Positions 25,801 to 33,119 of a stretch of 64,000 bases of DNA are shown piece by piece; position 1 is the stretch's first letter, and each line of letters starts with the position of its first letter. A program made the translations under genes and the position numbers. The DNA comes from CAZAMP01 sp964486455 (GTDB taxonomy: Bacteria > Eisenbacteria > RBG-16-71-46 > CAZAMP01): assembly GCA_964486455.1 (NCBI GenBank), contig CAZAMP010000015.1, forward strand, positions 23,623 to 87,622. The letters are read 5' to 3'. Under the pieces are notes generated by a model that was not told where the DNA came from, did not search any database, and worked only from the letters and a program-made list of their open reading frames with translations.

Positions 25801-25952
25801 TCGGCGCAGAGATGCAGCTCTCCGAGGTGAAGCAGTTGCTGAAACGACCACTTCTCATCGGACGGTGACCGTGTTGGCCTACTCTCTCTTGTCGGGACAT
25901 CCCGACTAGCATCCATCTGAGTCTGGCCCCTTTGCTCAATGGATGTCGCCAT
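22851..25952 (-). CDS. sigma-54-dependent activator with N-terminal TPR array and GAF domain
   Basis: A regulator of about 1033 residues. Residues 35-520 are tetratricopeptide repeats (ALGHSFHRLGQLDEAGSAFEKAL and similar). A GAF domain spans about 550-700. The AAA+ sigma-54 interaction domain spans 720-950, with Walker A GETGTGKG (752-759), the sigma-54-contacting GAFTGA (799-804) and Walker B GTIFLDEV. A Fis-type helix-turn-helix ends the protein (NKSEVSRRLKVSYPTLLSKIK). It has no receiver domain, so it should sense a partner protein or ligand through the TPR/GAF part. The ATG at 25952 (GGTGAG upstream) is preferred over the TTG at 25982. Confidence 0.92.
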   Translation of the reverse strand: MATSIEQRGQTQMDASRDVPTRESRPTRSPSDEKWSFQQLLHLGELHLCAESYGEALGTFFTARDQLGGGQEPDPRGVIVSLRIADCQILRGGIDEATTAIEEAERFAGPDIDDLARAHIAGRRGMLLAMSGDYPEAIRVCRSSIRSLHDAREDDDVTFQGRVYLALGHSFHRLGQLDEAGSAFEKALGLFQSVGDRRGASQAYNHLGLNRKRMFRLREAISLLHRALEISDEVGAYDRKAATRLNLGIIHTRLGEWDRARSQLLRATQIARELDNPGRLSKTLLASGNLHLRCREYSKAEAYYREAGSIARERGYGREAILAEEFQAELLTATGNPKRAIAILERALGKAEALAPGGDLSAEVLRRLADARFASGEIELAQEVAQRAVRVSEAIGDVTEQALAQRIVGLCSVLSGRVEDGYAQLQVAIKGLQKAEAVFEEAQTHLAIAATLLSVTPDDAERDEIATHLSAARSRFDTLEIPGYIAEVLLEATRNDIRLGRLDQAERLLRSAGAYVEASSENSLLENQMRLKAKLDRRHQSTLESSDAVSASRELHRLFRDGVDLDAAMGELLSLALRRTSSDRAILAKGPDQSSLKILAAKGVNGTRADELMAAIEDVVRSSMEDGLPTVRTAGELGTRGPLREVAGVVVAPLCLPSDIWGVLYLDRSRKHIVGPYRQADLKLTALLAEVAAISVLAFERKQVMRERDEMLRGLDGGRFTRPIVTNSAEMHSILQVVQKVADSPASVLLEGETGTGKGLIARAIHESGRRRDRSFVQVNCAALPESLLESELFGHVTGAFTGAVKTKRGLFEEAEGGTIFLDEVDKTSRTVQAKLLHVLDHREIRPVGANRWKRVDARIISATNRDLNDVMRSGEFLDDLYYRLNDIAIRVPPLRERREDISLLAQHFASNFAREMGCEHVEVSTELQNVLEAHAWPGNVRELEKVIRRLVVMADDVERLGVEHLPRDVAGEPGEEGSGGDSLKDAVRSVERQLIARTLRACGGNKSEVSRRLKVSYPTLLSKIKAFGLEGQ

Positions 25953-26006
25953 GTCAGACTCACCGTGCCCAACAAAGCTCAACCCCTCGTCTGCCCGGCA
26001 GGCAGC

Positions 26007-26294
26007 CTACCTAGCAGGGAAAACGATGAAGACAGTTCCCCACACTAGACGGCGGAACCAATCTTCGAGCTGGACAGTGGGTGGGTCAAACGCGCCGATT
26101 TCCCAGAAATCGTCCGGGTCGCCCTCATCTCCTGAGCAATCTGGCGGCTGGTGGTCGGGTCCCGGAAACTCGTTTGCGGGATCTTCGGGATCCGCCTCTC
26201 CGCTGCCCCCCGTTGCCAGTGCCGGACCGGCAACGCCCAGTGCCAGGAAGATGAATAACCCGAGGCTTATGCTGGCAATCAGTCTGCCGCGCAT
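26007..26294 (-). CDS. small secreted acidic protein, unknown function
   Basis: A 95-residue protein with a signal peptide (RLIASISLGLFIFLALGVAGPALA) and a short Pro/Asp/Glu-rich mature part (SGEADPEDPANEFPGPDHQPPDCSG). It ends in a hydrophobic stretch with a final VFPAR, so it may be re-anchored in the membrane. GGAGG lies 8 bases before the ATG at 26294. It lies 54 bases upstream of the sigma-54 activator gene on the same strand and has its own promoter, so it may be co-transcribed with it. Confidence 0.7.
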   Translation of the reverse strand: MRGRLIASISLGLFIFLALGVAGPALATGGSGEADPEDPANEFPGPDHQPPDCSGDEGDPDDFWEIGAFDPPTVQLEDWFRRLVWGTVFIVFPAR

Positions 26295-26447
26295 AGGCTC
26301 GTCCTCCGTTCGTTTGAGGTGCAGTGTTCGCTGCGACACACGAAAGCGTCGCGACGATCACCCTGCGTCGGCGCTACAGGCCCCTGCATGCGCAGACGGC
26401 CCTCATCAGGATGAAGTCGTCTTGTGAAAGGAGGTGGAAGTACTTGC

Positions 26448-26476
26448 AGTCTACCAGCATTCCGCAGGGTCGTCAA
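26448..26476 (-). promoter_or_regulatory. promoter of the small secreted protein / sigma-54 activator unit
   Basis: TTGACG (26471-26476), a 17-base spacer and TAGACT (26448-26453) read on the minus strand. Transcription would start near 26441, giving a leader of about 147 bases that begins with an anti-Shine-Dalgarno-like stretch (see findings). Confidence 0.55.
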
Positions 26477-26506
26477 GGCCGGGACGTTCGGCGAGCGTCC
26501 CACGCC

Positions 26507-26833
26507 TCACAGCAGGTAGTCCTCGAGCTCACCGGCCTCCCGGCTCACTCCGCGGCGGGCCGGCGCCTGCTGAGATCGCCCCATAAGAAGCAGGAATAGC
26601 GGACGCAGTGCCGGTTCGTACTCGGGAGGGGGACAGAGCAGAAGCGTTCGGCGCCCGCTTCTCCGGACGGCGACCAATCCCGCGTCTCGCAGCACACGGA
26701 CATGACGAGAGACAGCCGGCTGGGAAATCCCAAGAGCGTCGGCGAGCGCTTGTATGTGAAGCGGCCCCGCAAGCAACAGCAGAACCATCTGATAACGATG
26801 CGCGTCTCCGAGCGCCCTGAACACGTCTCTCAT
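26507..26833 (-). CDS. ArsR-family transcriptional regulator
   Basis: A 108-residue winged-helix repressor. The helix-turn-helix is HIQALADALGISQPAVSRHVRVLRDAGLVAVRRSGRRT. It lacks the metal-binding ELCVCDL motif of ArsR/SmtB sensors, so it is probably a non-metal member. The ATG at 26833 begins directly at the fold (MRDVFRALGDAHRYQMVLLLL); longer in-frame starts add an unlikely 70 residues. It is divergent from rlmN, with a 134-base shared gap. The ATG sits where transcription should start, so the mRNA is probably leaderless. Confidence 0.88.
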   Translation of the reverse strand: MRDVFRALGDAHRYQMVLLLLAGPLHIQALADALGISQPAVSRHVRVLRDAGLVAVRRSGRRTLLLCPPPEYEPALRPLFLLLMGRSQQAPARRGVSREAGELEDYLL

Positions 26834-26839
26834 GCGGCA

Positions 26840-26868
26840 AGTGTAATCCCAGCCGCCCGGGACCACAA
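26840..26868 (-). promoter_or_regulatory. promoter of the ArsR-family gene
   Basis: TTGTGG (26863-26868), a 17-base spacer and TACACT (26840-26845) lie on the minus strand. The expected start falls at or within a base of the ATG at 26833. Confidence 0.45.
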
Positions 26869-26878
26869 CCCGCCGCGT

Positions 26879-26907
26879 TTGACGCTGTCGGAAAGGGCTG
26901 ATACGCT
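26879..26907 (+). promoter_or_regulatory. promoter of the rlmN-ntrYX operon
   Basis: TTGACG (26879-26884) and TACGCT (26902-26907) are 17 bases apart. The region is shared with the divergent ArsR-family gene, which may regulate it. Confidence 0.45.
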
Positions 26908-26967
26908 GGTGCGCTCTCGGACCGGCGTCGGCCACCGATCCATTTGCGCTCCAGAGGATCCCACCGG

Positions 26968-28020
26968 ATGAACGACTATCACACCGGACCCAACATATTG
27001 GGCCTCCTCCCTGAGGAGGTCGAAGCCTTGATACCGTCGGGATTCCGGACACCGTTCCGCGCTCGGCAGCTCATGGCCTGGATCTACCGTCACGGCCTCA
27101 CCCGATTCGAGGAGATGACGAATCTCCCGAAGGTGTTTCGGACTCATGCGGCGGAGAACTACACAGTCGGCACGATGGAGATGCTGGCGGAGAGAGTGTC
27201 AACTACCGGCGACGCCACCAAGTATCTCTGGCAACTCGAGGACAACGAGCGGACCGAATCCGTTTACCTGGTCCTGCCGACGCGGGAGACCTTCTGCATC
27301 TCGTCTCAGGTGGGGTGCGCCTACGGGTGCAGCTTCTGCGCCACCGCCACCATGGGGTTCAAGCGCCATCTCACCTCGACGGAGATCATCGAGCAGGTCT
27401 TCCGAATGCGGGAAGCGCTCAGGGCCGCTTCGGCGCTGCCCCCCTCGTTCAACCTGGTCTTCATGGGCATGGGCGAACCGCTCGCCAACTACGACGCCGT
27501 CGTGGATGCCATCAGGCGGCTCGTTCATCCCGAGGGCATGGGGCTGGGCGAGAAGCGCATCACCGTTTCCACGGTCGGCCTCGCCCCGGAGATCCGGAGG
27601 CTCGCGGAAGAACGTTTCCGCGTGGGTCTCGCCATCTCTTTGAATGCGACAACGGACGAACAGCGCAGCCGCCTCATGCCGGTGACGCGGAAGCACTCGA
27701 TCGCGGACGTCATGGATGCGGCCCTGGCGTACGTGGAACAAACCGGCCGCCGGGTGACGCTGGAATACGTGTTGATGGCGGGGATCAACGATTCGCAGGA
27801 TGACGCGGACCGGCTCGCCCGCATCGCCCGTGGTCTGCCGTGCAAGATCAATCTGATCCCATTTAACCCGTTCCCCGGATCCCGGATCGATCGACCTGAC
27901 GAGGAGACGCTCCGTCTCTTCGCCGAGCGCTTGATGCCGCAGGCTCCGGCGGTCACACTGAGAAGTAGCCGCGGCCTGGACATCGCCGCGGCGTGCGGAC
28001 AGCTCGCTCTCATGACATGA
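26968..28020 (+). CDS. rlmN: 23S rRNA (adenine2503-C2)/tRNA (adenine37-C2) methyltransferase RlmN
   Basis: A 350-residue radical SAM methyltransferase. The 4Fe-4S motif C-x3-C-x2-C is Cys117, Cys121 and Cys124 (CAYGCSFC). Cys110, seven residues earlier, corresponds to the catalytic cysteine that resolves the cross-link, and the C-terminal Cys in AACGQL carries the methyl group. GEPL is also present (FMGMGEPLANYDAVV). The ATG at 26968 is preceded by AGAGGA. It is the first gene of a five-gene plus-strand run. Confidence 0.96.
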   Translation: MNDYHTGPNILGLLPEEVEALIPSGFRTPFRARQLMAWIYRHGLTRFEEMTNLPKVFRTHAAENYTVGTMEMLAERVSTTGDATKYLWQLEDNERTESVYLVLPTRETFCISSQVGCAYGCSFCATATMGFKRHLTSTEIIEQVFRMREALRAASALPPSFNLVFMGMGEPLANYDAVVDAIRRLVHPEGMGLGEKRITVSTVGLAPEIRRLAEERFRVGLAISLNATTDEQRSRLMPVTRKHSIADVMDAALAYVEQTGRRVTLEYVLMAGINDSQDDADRLARIARGLPCKINLIPFNPFPGSRIDRPDEETLRLFAERLMPQAPAVTLRSSRGLDIAAACGQLALMT

Positions 28021-28030
28021 CGAGCCGAAG

Positions 28031-29665
28031 GTGGCTGCGAACAACACGCTGAAAAACCTGTTTCCCTGGCGGCGCTCGCTTCGCGCGCGGCTGACGCTGC
28101 TATTCGCCGCGCTCGGTCTCGTTCCCGCCGTCGTCGTGGGCTATTTCGTGCTCCGCAACCTCACGCAGGGCATGGATGTCTGGGAGAGCCCGGGTGTAAC
28201 CGCGACGATGGAAAGCGTGCGCATGGTGGCGAAGACCTCGGTCAACAAGCTCGTCACCACGCTCTCGGCGCATGCCCGTTCCGTCCTTCAGACACAGGAC
28301 CTCTCCGCCGCGCTCGCGAATCACGACGATGCGGCGGTATCGCTACTGGACCGCCTGCACACCGACTCCGAGGTGGATCTCGTTGCGCTCTTCGCGGATC
28401 GTGGCGACGAGTGGGTCCAGGAGATCATGATCTGCGCGGATACGCTCACGCTCTCGAGCCGAGACGTCGACCTTTCGCTTCAGCTCACGAGCCATCAGAC
28501 CCGCGATGAAGGCTATCTCGTTGCGGCGTTCCCGTTCGAAGCCCGCGAGACGCGTTACGCGCTGCTTCTGGGCTATCGTCTCGGCCCGGAATACATCCCC
28601 CACCTGGAATCGATCGCCGCCGGCCTCACCTACTACAGCCAGCTCGGCCTAATCAAGGAAGAGACGCGGCATTCGGCCTTGCTCACGGCGGGACTCGTGA
28701 CGCTGGTCGCGTTGGCGGTCGCGCTGGTCGCGGGCCGGTGGGTCGCGCGGGGCGTGAGCCGTCCCGTGGAAAACCTGGTCGCCGGAATGCAGCAGCTCGC
28801 CCAGGGTGAGCGCGTTCGGGTCCAAGCCCGGGGAACGGATGAGCTTCGCTACCTGACGCAGGCATTCAATCGAATGGCCGGCGAGCTCGAAGAGAGTCGT
28901 CTGGAGCTCGCGCGTGCCGAACGCCTCGAAGCGTGGCAGGAGATGGCCCGTCGCGTCGCGCACGAGATCCGAAATCCACTCACGCCGATCACCTTCGCGC
29001 TACATCGCCTGCAACGACTCGCGACGGCCGAAGAAACACCGCAGAGCGACAAGATGAAAGACTCCGTCAACGCGATCCTCGAAGAGGTGGAAGGCCTGAA
29101 GTCACTCGCCGGTGTATTCAGTGATTTCGCGCGCCTACCGAAACCCGAGCCCGTGATCGCGCAGCTGAACGACCTGGTTCGGAGCGTCGCCGAGCTCGTC
29201 GAGGCTCAGGGGACCCGGATCGTCCTCGACCTGCAGCCGGATCTTCCCGAGACCATGGTCGACCGGAAGGGAATGCGCCGCGTGCTGATGAACCTCGTGA
29301 AGAACGCTCAGGAATCCGGGGCGGATGAGTTGCATGTTAGGACTTGGGTCCATGATCGGATAGGATCGGGATCGATCCTCAGCGAACAGTCCAGACTGGG
29401 GCCGGGCTCCAGGCGTGGTCTGCTGCAAGAGGAGCATGTCGTGGTCGGCGTAGCCGATACCGGCCCCGGCATCCCGAAGGAAGCGCTGGATCGCATCTTC
29501 GAGCCGGATTACACCACCAAGCGGGAAGGCAGCGGTCTGGGACTGGCGGTCGTCTGCCGGATCATCGCGCAAAACGCGGGCGCATTGGTCGTGAAGCCGG
29601 GTGACGAACGCGGAGTGGAAATGCAGGTGCACCTCCCCTACCCGCCGGCGGGTTCGGTTCAATGA
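28031..29665 (+). CDS. membrane sensor histidine kinase, NtrY-like
   Basis: A 544-residue two-component kinase. Two membrane segments (about 18-42 and 217-236) flank a 170-residue extracytoplasmic sensor. A HAMP domain (about 236-290) precedes the dimerisation domain with the phosphorylated His311 (ARRVAHEIRNPLTPI). The ATP-binding domain has the N box NLVKNAQESG and G boxes DTGPGIP and GSGLGLA. A short insertion (GSGSILSEQSRLGPGSRRG) sits between N and G1. It starts with GTG 10 bases after rlmN and overlaps the response regulator by 4 bases, so the two proteins are partners. Confidence 0.93.
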   Translation: MAANNTLKNLFPWRRSLRARLTLLFAALGLVPAVVVGYFVLRNLTQGMDVWESPGVTATMESVRMVAKTSVNKLVTTLSAHARSVLQTQDLSAALANHDDAAVSLLDRLHTDSEVDLVALFADRGDEWVQEIMICADTLTLSSRDVDLSLQLTSHQTRDEGYLVAAFPFEARETRYALLLGYRLGPEYIPHLESIAAGLTYYSQLGLIKEETRHSALLTAGLVTLVALAVALVAGRWVARGVSRPVENLVAGMQQLAQGERVRVQARGTDELRYLTQAFNRMAGELEESRLELARAERLEAWQEMARRVAHEIRNPLTPITFALHRLQRLATAEETPQSDKMKDSVNAILEEVEGLKSLAGVFSDFARLPKPEPVIAQLNDLVRSVAELVEAQGTRIVLDLQPDLPETMVDRKGMRRVLMNLVKNAQESGADELHVRTWVHDRIGSGSILSEQSRLGPGSRRGLLQEEHVVVGVADTGPGIPKEALDRIFEPDYTTKREGSGLGLAVVCRIIAQNAGALVVKPGDERGVEMQVHLPYPPAGSVQ

Positions 29666-31053
29666 ACACAGCCGGCCAGCGACAGAACACGATCCTCGTC
29701 GTGGACGACGAGACCTCGGTTCGAAGCGCCGTGATCGGTTTCCTCGAGGACGAGGATTATCGCGCGATCGGAGCCTCGACGGGCCCCGACGCGTTGGCGA
29801 CGCTCGACGATCAGCAGATCGACCTCGTGCTCCTCGATGTCTGGATGAAGGACATGGATGGCCTCGAGGTGCTGCAGGCGCTCCGGCAGCGCTGGCCCGA
29901 GCTTCCCGTTCTGATGATGAGCGGGCACGGCTCGATCGATCTCGCGGTCCGCGCCACGCGCGAGGGTGCGTACGACTTCCTCGAGAAACCGCTCGTCCCG
30001 GAAAAGCTGGCCATCACGATCTCGCGCGCCCTCGAGCACCGCACGAGCCTCCGCACGCAGGAGATGCTGCGGGAGGACCTCGTCGCGGGCCACCAGCTGA
30101 TCGGTGAAAGCGCCCCCATGGAAAAGCTGCGCGAGGAGATCGGTCGCGTGGCCGCGTCGGACGGACGCGTTCTGATCGTGGGCGAAAACGGCTCCGGGAA
30201 GGAGCTCGTTGCGCGCGCCATTCACGAGATGAGCGGCCGTTCGGCCGGTCCCTTCGTCCGCCTCAATTCGGCCGCTATTCCGCGAGACCTCGTCGAGAGC
30301 GAGTTGTTTGGCTACGAGAAGGGCGCTTTCACGGGCGCGACGGCGCGCAAGCGCGGAAAGCTGGAGCTGGCGGACCGCGGCACGCTCTTCCTCGATGAGG
30401 TCGGCGACATGGACGCGGCCGCGCAGGCGAAGCTGCTACGGGCGCTCGAATCCGGAGAGGTGGAGCGACTGGGAGGCACCAATCCCGTTCGTTTCGACGT
30501 CCGCGTGTTGGCCGCAACGAACAAAGACCTGAAGAAAGAGATCCACGACGGGAACTTCCGCGAGGATCTTTACTACCGCCTCGCCGTCATCCCGCTGTTC
30601 GTCCCACCGCTCCGGGAGCGGGGCGGCGACATCGTTATCCTGGCCAAACACTTTGTGCGACACTACTGCCAGGAGCAGGCGAGACCGGTGAAGGAGTTCT
30701 CCCCCGAAGCGCTCAACCTTCTCAGCGCGCACCGTTGGACGGGAAACGTGCGAGAGCTCCGCAATCTCATGGAACGGCTGGCCATCATGACGGAAGCGAC
30801 GCGCATCGACGCGCCGGATCTCGGCCCACTGCTGGATCTCGCGGTACTGCCGTCCTCGGATTCGGTCGAAAGCTCCGGGTCGCTGAAGCAGCGCTTGGAG
30901 CAACAGGAGAAGCAAATACTCCTGAGAGAGCTCGCGGCGACGGGCTGGAACGTGTCGGAGAGCGCCCGGCGCCTGGGGATCGACCGCGCGAGTCTCCATC
31001 GGAAGATTCGCCGCTACGATCTGCGCAAGGAGAATCATGACGGCATGGAGTAG
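29662..31053 (+). CDS. NtrC/NtrX-family response regulator, sigma-54 activator
   Basis: A 463-residue regulator. The receiver domain (9-125) has phospho-acceptor Asp59 (LVLLDVW) and acidic pocket DDE at 15-17. The AAA+ domain (145-370) has Walker A GENGSGKE, GAFTGA (221-226) and Walker B TLFLDEV. A Fis-type helix-turn-helix (NVSESARRLGIDRASLHRKI) is C-terminal. It is activated by the adjacent kinase and opens sigma-54 promoters. The order kinase-regulator with a following envelope gene resembles ntrYX loci. Confidence 0.95.
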   Translation: MNTAGQRQNTILVVDDETSVRSAVIGFLEDEDYRAIGASTGPDALATLDDQQIDLVLLDVWMKDMDGLEVLQALRQRWPELPVLMMSGHGSIDLAVRATREGAYDFLEKPLVPEKLAITISRALEHRTSLRTQEMLREDLVAGHQLIGESAPMEKLREEIGRVAASDGRVLIVGENGSGKELVARAIHEMSGRSAGPFVRLNSAAIPRDLVESELFGYEKGAFTGATARKRGKLELADRGTLFLDEVGDMDAAAQAKLLRALESGEVERLGGTNPVRFDVRVLAATNKDLKKEIHDGNFREDLYYRLAVIPLFVPPLRERGGDIVILAKHFVRHYCQEQARPVKEFSPEALNLLSAHRWTGNVRELRNLMERLAIMTEATRIDAPDLGPLLDLAVLPSSDSVESSGSLKQRLEQQEKQILLRELAATGWNVSESARRLGIDRASLHRKIRRYDLRKENHDGME

Positions 31054-32332
31054 ACGTTCGAGGCCGGCATCCCGCCTCATTGCCGCTCTGGCCGTGCTGG
31101 TGACCGCCCTTGTCCCGTCGCCGTCCCTGGCGGAGGAGACGGAAGAGGAGAGCGCGCCCGACACGACGCGCAGGAAACCCGCGCCGGCGATCATCGTCTA
31201 CGAAAGGCCGGAAGACGATGCGAAGACCCGCGAGGAGATCGAGAAGGCAATCTGGGCAAAGCCGGACGACATCCATCCGCAGGTGACCCGAATCGACAAG
31301 GAAGGCAAGTCGGTCAGCCTCGATTTCGTCCCGACGTACAACCGCGTAGACGAGCTGGTGCTCGGGGCAACGGTCACCTTCGAGCATCGCGTCAAGGTCC
31401 GCCCGAAGCTCAAGCTCCACGGCGCGTACGTAAGCGGACGCGACCGCTTCCAGTACCGGTGCGACTTCGAGCAGCCCGTGATGGGAAGAGACCGTGTCGT
31501 GCTCGGCGTGAGTCTCTATGACGAGACCGCCATCTTCACCGACCTAACGAACCGGGTGTCGAACGCGGAGAACACGCTGGCCGCGTTGATCTTCCGTGAA
31601 GACTTCCGTCACTACTTCGCTCATGAGGGATTCGAGGCTTTCGCAGGGATCCGCTTCACTCCCGGCGTGAGCGTTGGGCTGAGCTATATCGACGAACGCG
31701 ATGAAGCGCTCCGGTCATCCACCAACGGAAGCATCGGACTGCTCCGACGGGATGCGAGTTTCAGGGACAACCCCGCCGCCGAGGCCGGACGGATGCGTTC
31801 GTGGACCACCGGGTTGAGCGTCGAGACACCACCGGGTCCCCGACCACCGGCCCTGCATCACCGTCATGAACTGACCTATGAGTCGTCCGGCGAACGGGCG
31901 GGTGGCGACTTCGCGTTCACGCGATGGATCGGTGAGCTGCGTTTCAGGCTCCGATTGGCGCCCGACCAGGAAGTGGCGCTTCGAGTAAAAGCCGGAGGGT
32001 TGAGATCAGGCAGGCTGCCGCTCCAGCGGGCATTCTATCTCGGCGGTATCGGCTCCCTAAGAGCACACACGTTTGGGGGATTGGTCGGGGACTACGTCTA
32101 CCTCACCAACCTGGAGTACGCCTTCGGCGTTTACGGAGGCTTTCAGGCGGTGATCTTTCAGGACGTCGGCACCACGTGGACCGATCGGGCGAGATTGTCC
32201 GAAACGAGACCCGAGCTCGACGCCGGCGTAGCTCTCCGAAATCGAACGGGGCGATTCAGAATCAACTTCGCGAGGGATCTGAGGGGGAGCCCCACGCCCG
32301 TGGTGACGGTCAGGATCTCACAACCTTTCTGA
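31037..32332 (+). CDS. Omp85/BamA-like outer-membrane barrel protein without POTRA domains
   Basis: A 431-residue exported protein. After the signal peptide (ends SPSLA) and a charged linker of about 60 residues, the rest is beta-barrel of the bacterial surface antigen (D15) type. The family landmark L-R-[GA]-[YH] is seen in FYLGGIGSLRAHTF, followed by EYAFGVYGGFQAVIFQDVGTTW and a final strand ending in Phe (VVTVRISQPF). No POTRA repeats are visible. It overlaps the regulator gene by 17 bases. A role in outer-membrane insertion or as a secretion pore is inferred. Confidence 0.82.
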   Translation: MTAWSRRSRPASRLIAALAVLVTALVPSPSLAEETEEESAPDTTRRKPAPAIIVYERPEDDAKTREEIEKAIWAKPDDIHPQVTRIDKEGKSVSLDFVPTYNRVDELVLGATVTFEHRVKVRPKLKLHGAYVSGRDRFQYRCDFEQPVMGRDRVVLGVSLYDETAIFTDLTNRVSNAENTLAALIFREDFRHYFAHEGFEAFAGIRFTPGVSVGLSYIDERDEALRSSTNGSIGLLRRDASFRDNPAAEAGRMRSWTTGLSVETPPGPRPPALHHRHELTYESSGERAGGDFAFTRWIGELRFRLRLAPDQEVALRVKAGGLRSGRLPLQRAFYLGGIGSLRAHTFGGLVGDYVYLTNLEYAFGVYGGFQAVIFQDVGTTWTDRARLSETRPELDAGVALRNRTGRFRINFARDLRGSPTPVVTVRISQPF

Positions 32333-32359
32333 GCGCCGCCCCCGAGAGCGCTGGCAACG

Positions 32360-33115
32360 ATGACGGAACTCGATCGCAAAAACCTCGAGCGGACGCACGT
32401 GAGGCGATCAACGTGGATCGTCCTGGTCGTCACGCTATTGCTTGCCTGCGCTCTCGACTCGTCCTCCGCCGACGACGGGGCCACGGCGACCGTGGATCGG
32501 GTCTGGATCCAAGGCGACAGCCTCTACGTCGACTTCGAGATCACCGGGCTCTTCACCGACCACATCCGTAACGGTCTCGCGCGCGGATTGCCTATGACCT
32601 ACTCGTACGTCCTCGAGCTCTGGCGCGAGCGGTCGGGATGGTGGGATGCGCTCGAATCGCGGGGCATTTGCGAGTTCAAGATCCAGCGCAGCGTCTGGGA
32701 TGATCTCTATATGCTCGACGATCGCCTCGGAAAAAACCTCTCCTTCCAGGAGATCGAATCGCTCGAGCGGCATCTGTGCGCGCGGGAGGGGGAAGCCGTG
32801 GCCTCGATTAGGGAGCTTCGGGCCGACAAGTCTTACTACGTCGTCCTCATCCCGACGTTGCGGCCCCTAACGATCGAGGACATCCGCGAAGTGGAAGCGT
32901 GGCTGACCGGCGAGTTCGAAGAAGGTCGCAAGAAGACCGGGCTCTCGACCGTGGGGCGTCTTCCGAGGATGATCTTCGGCGTATTCGTCGATCTCGCGGG
33001 TCTCGGCGACAAGTCGATCCTGGCCAGAAGCGGCGCGTTTCGCGTCGCCCACCTGCCTCAGGATGCCACGATCGATGGCTACTCTGACACGAACACGAAG
33101 CACAGCCTCGACTAG
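32360..33115 (+). CDS. DUF4390-like exported protein
   Basis: A 251-residue protein with an N-terminal hydrophobic segment (STWIVLVVTLLLACAL) and a DUF4390-like body: a first strand pair (ATVDRVWIQGDSLYVDFEITGLFTDHIRNGLARGLPMTYSYVLELWRER) and SYYVVLIPTLRPLTIEDIREVEAWLTGEF. DUF4390 genes commonly sit next to ntrY/ntrX in proteobacteria, and the same neighbourhood here supports the call. The function is unknown. It is the last gene of the operon and stops 5 bases from the convergent gene. Confidence 0.72.
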   Translation: MTELDRKNLERTHVRRSTWIVLVVTLLLACALDSSSADDGATATVDRVWIQGDSLYVDFEITGLFTDHIRNGLARGLPMTYSYVLELWRERSGWWDALESRGICEFKIQRSVWDDLYMLDDRLGKNLSFQEIESLERHLCAREGEAVASIRELRADKSYYVVLIPTLRPLTIEDIREVEAWLTGEFEEGRKKTGLSTVGRLPRMIFGVFVDLAGLGDKSILARSGAFRVAHLPQDATIDGYSDTNTKHSLD

Positions 33116-33119
33116 CGGA

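Noticed and set aside
26444..26599. A plus-strand TTG frame with a perfect Shine-Dalgarno sequence
   Set aside because: It overlaps the ArsR-type gene in antisense and encodes a low-complexity basic peptide. The same sequence is explained better as the start of a minus-strand leader, so I list it only as an alternative.
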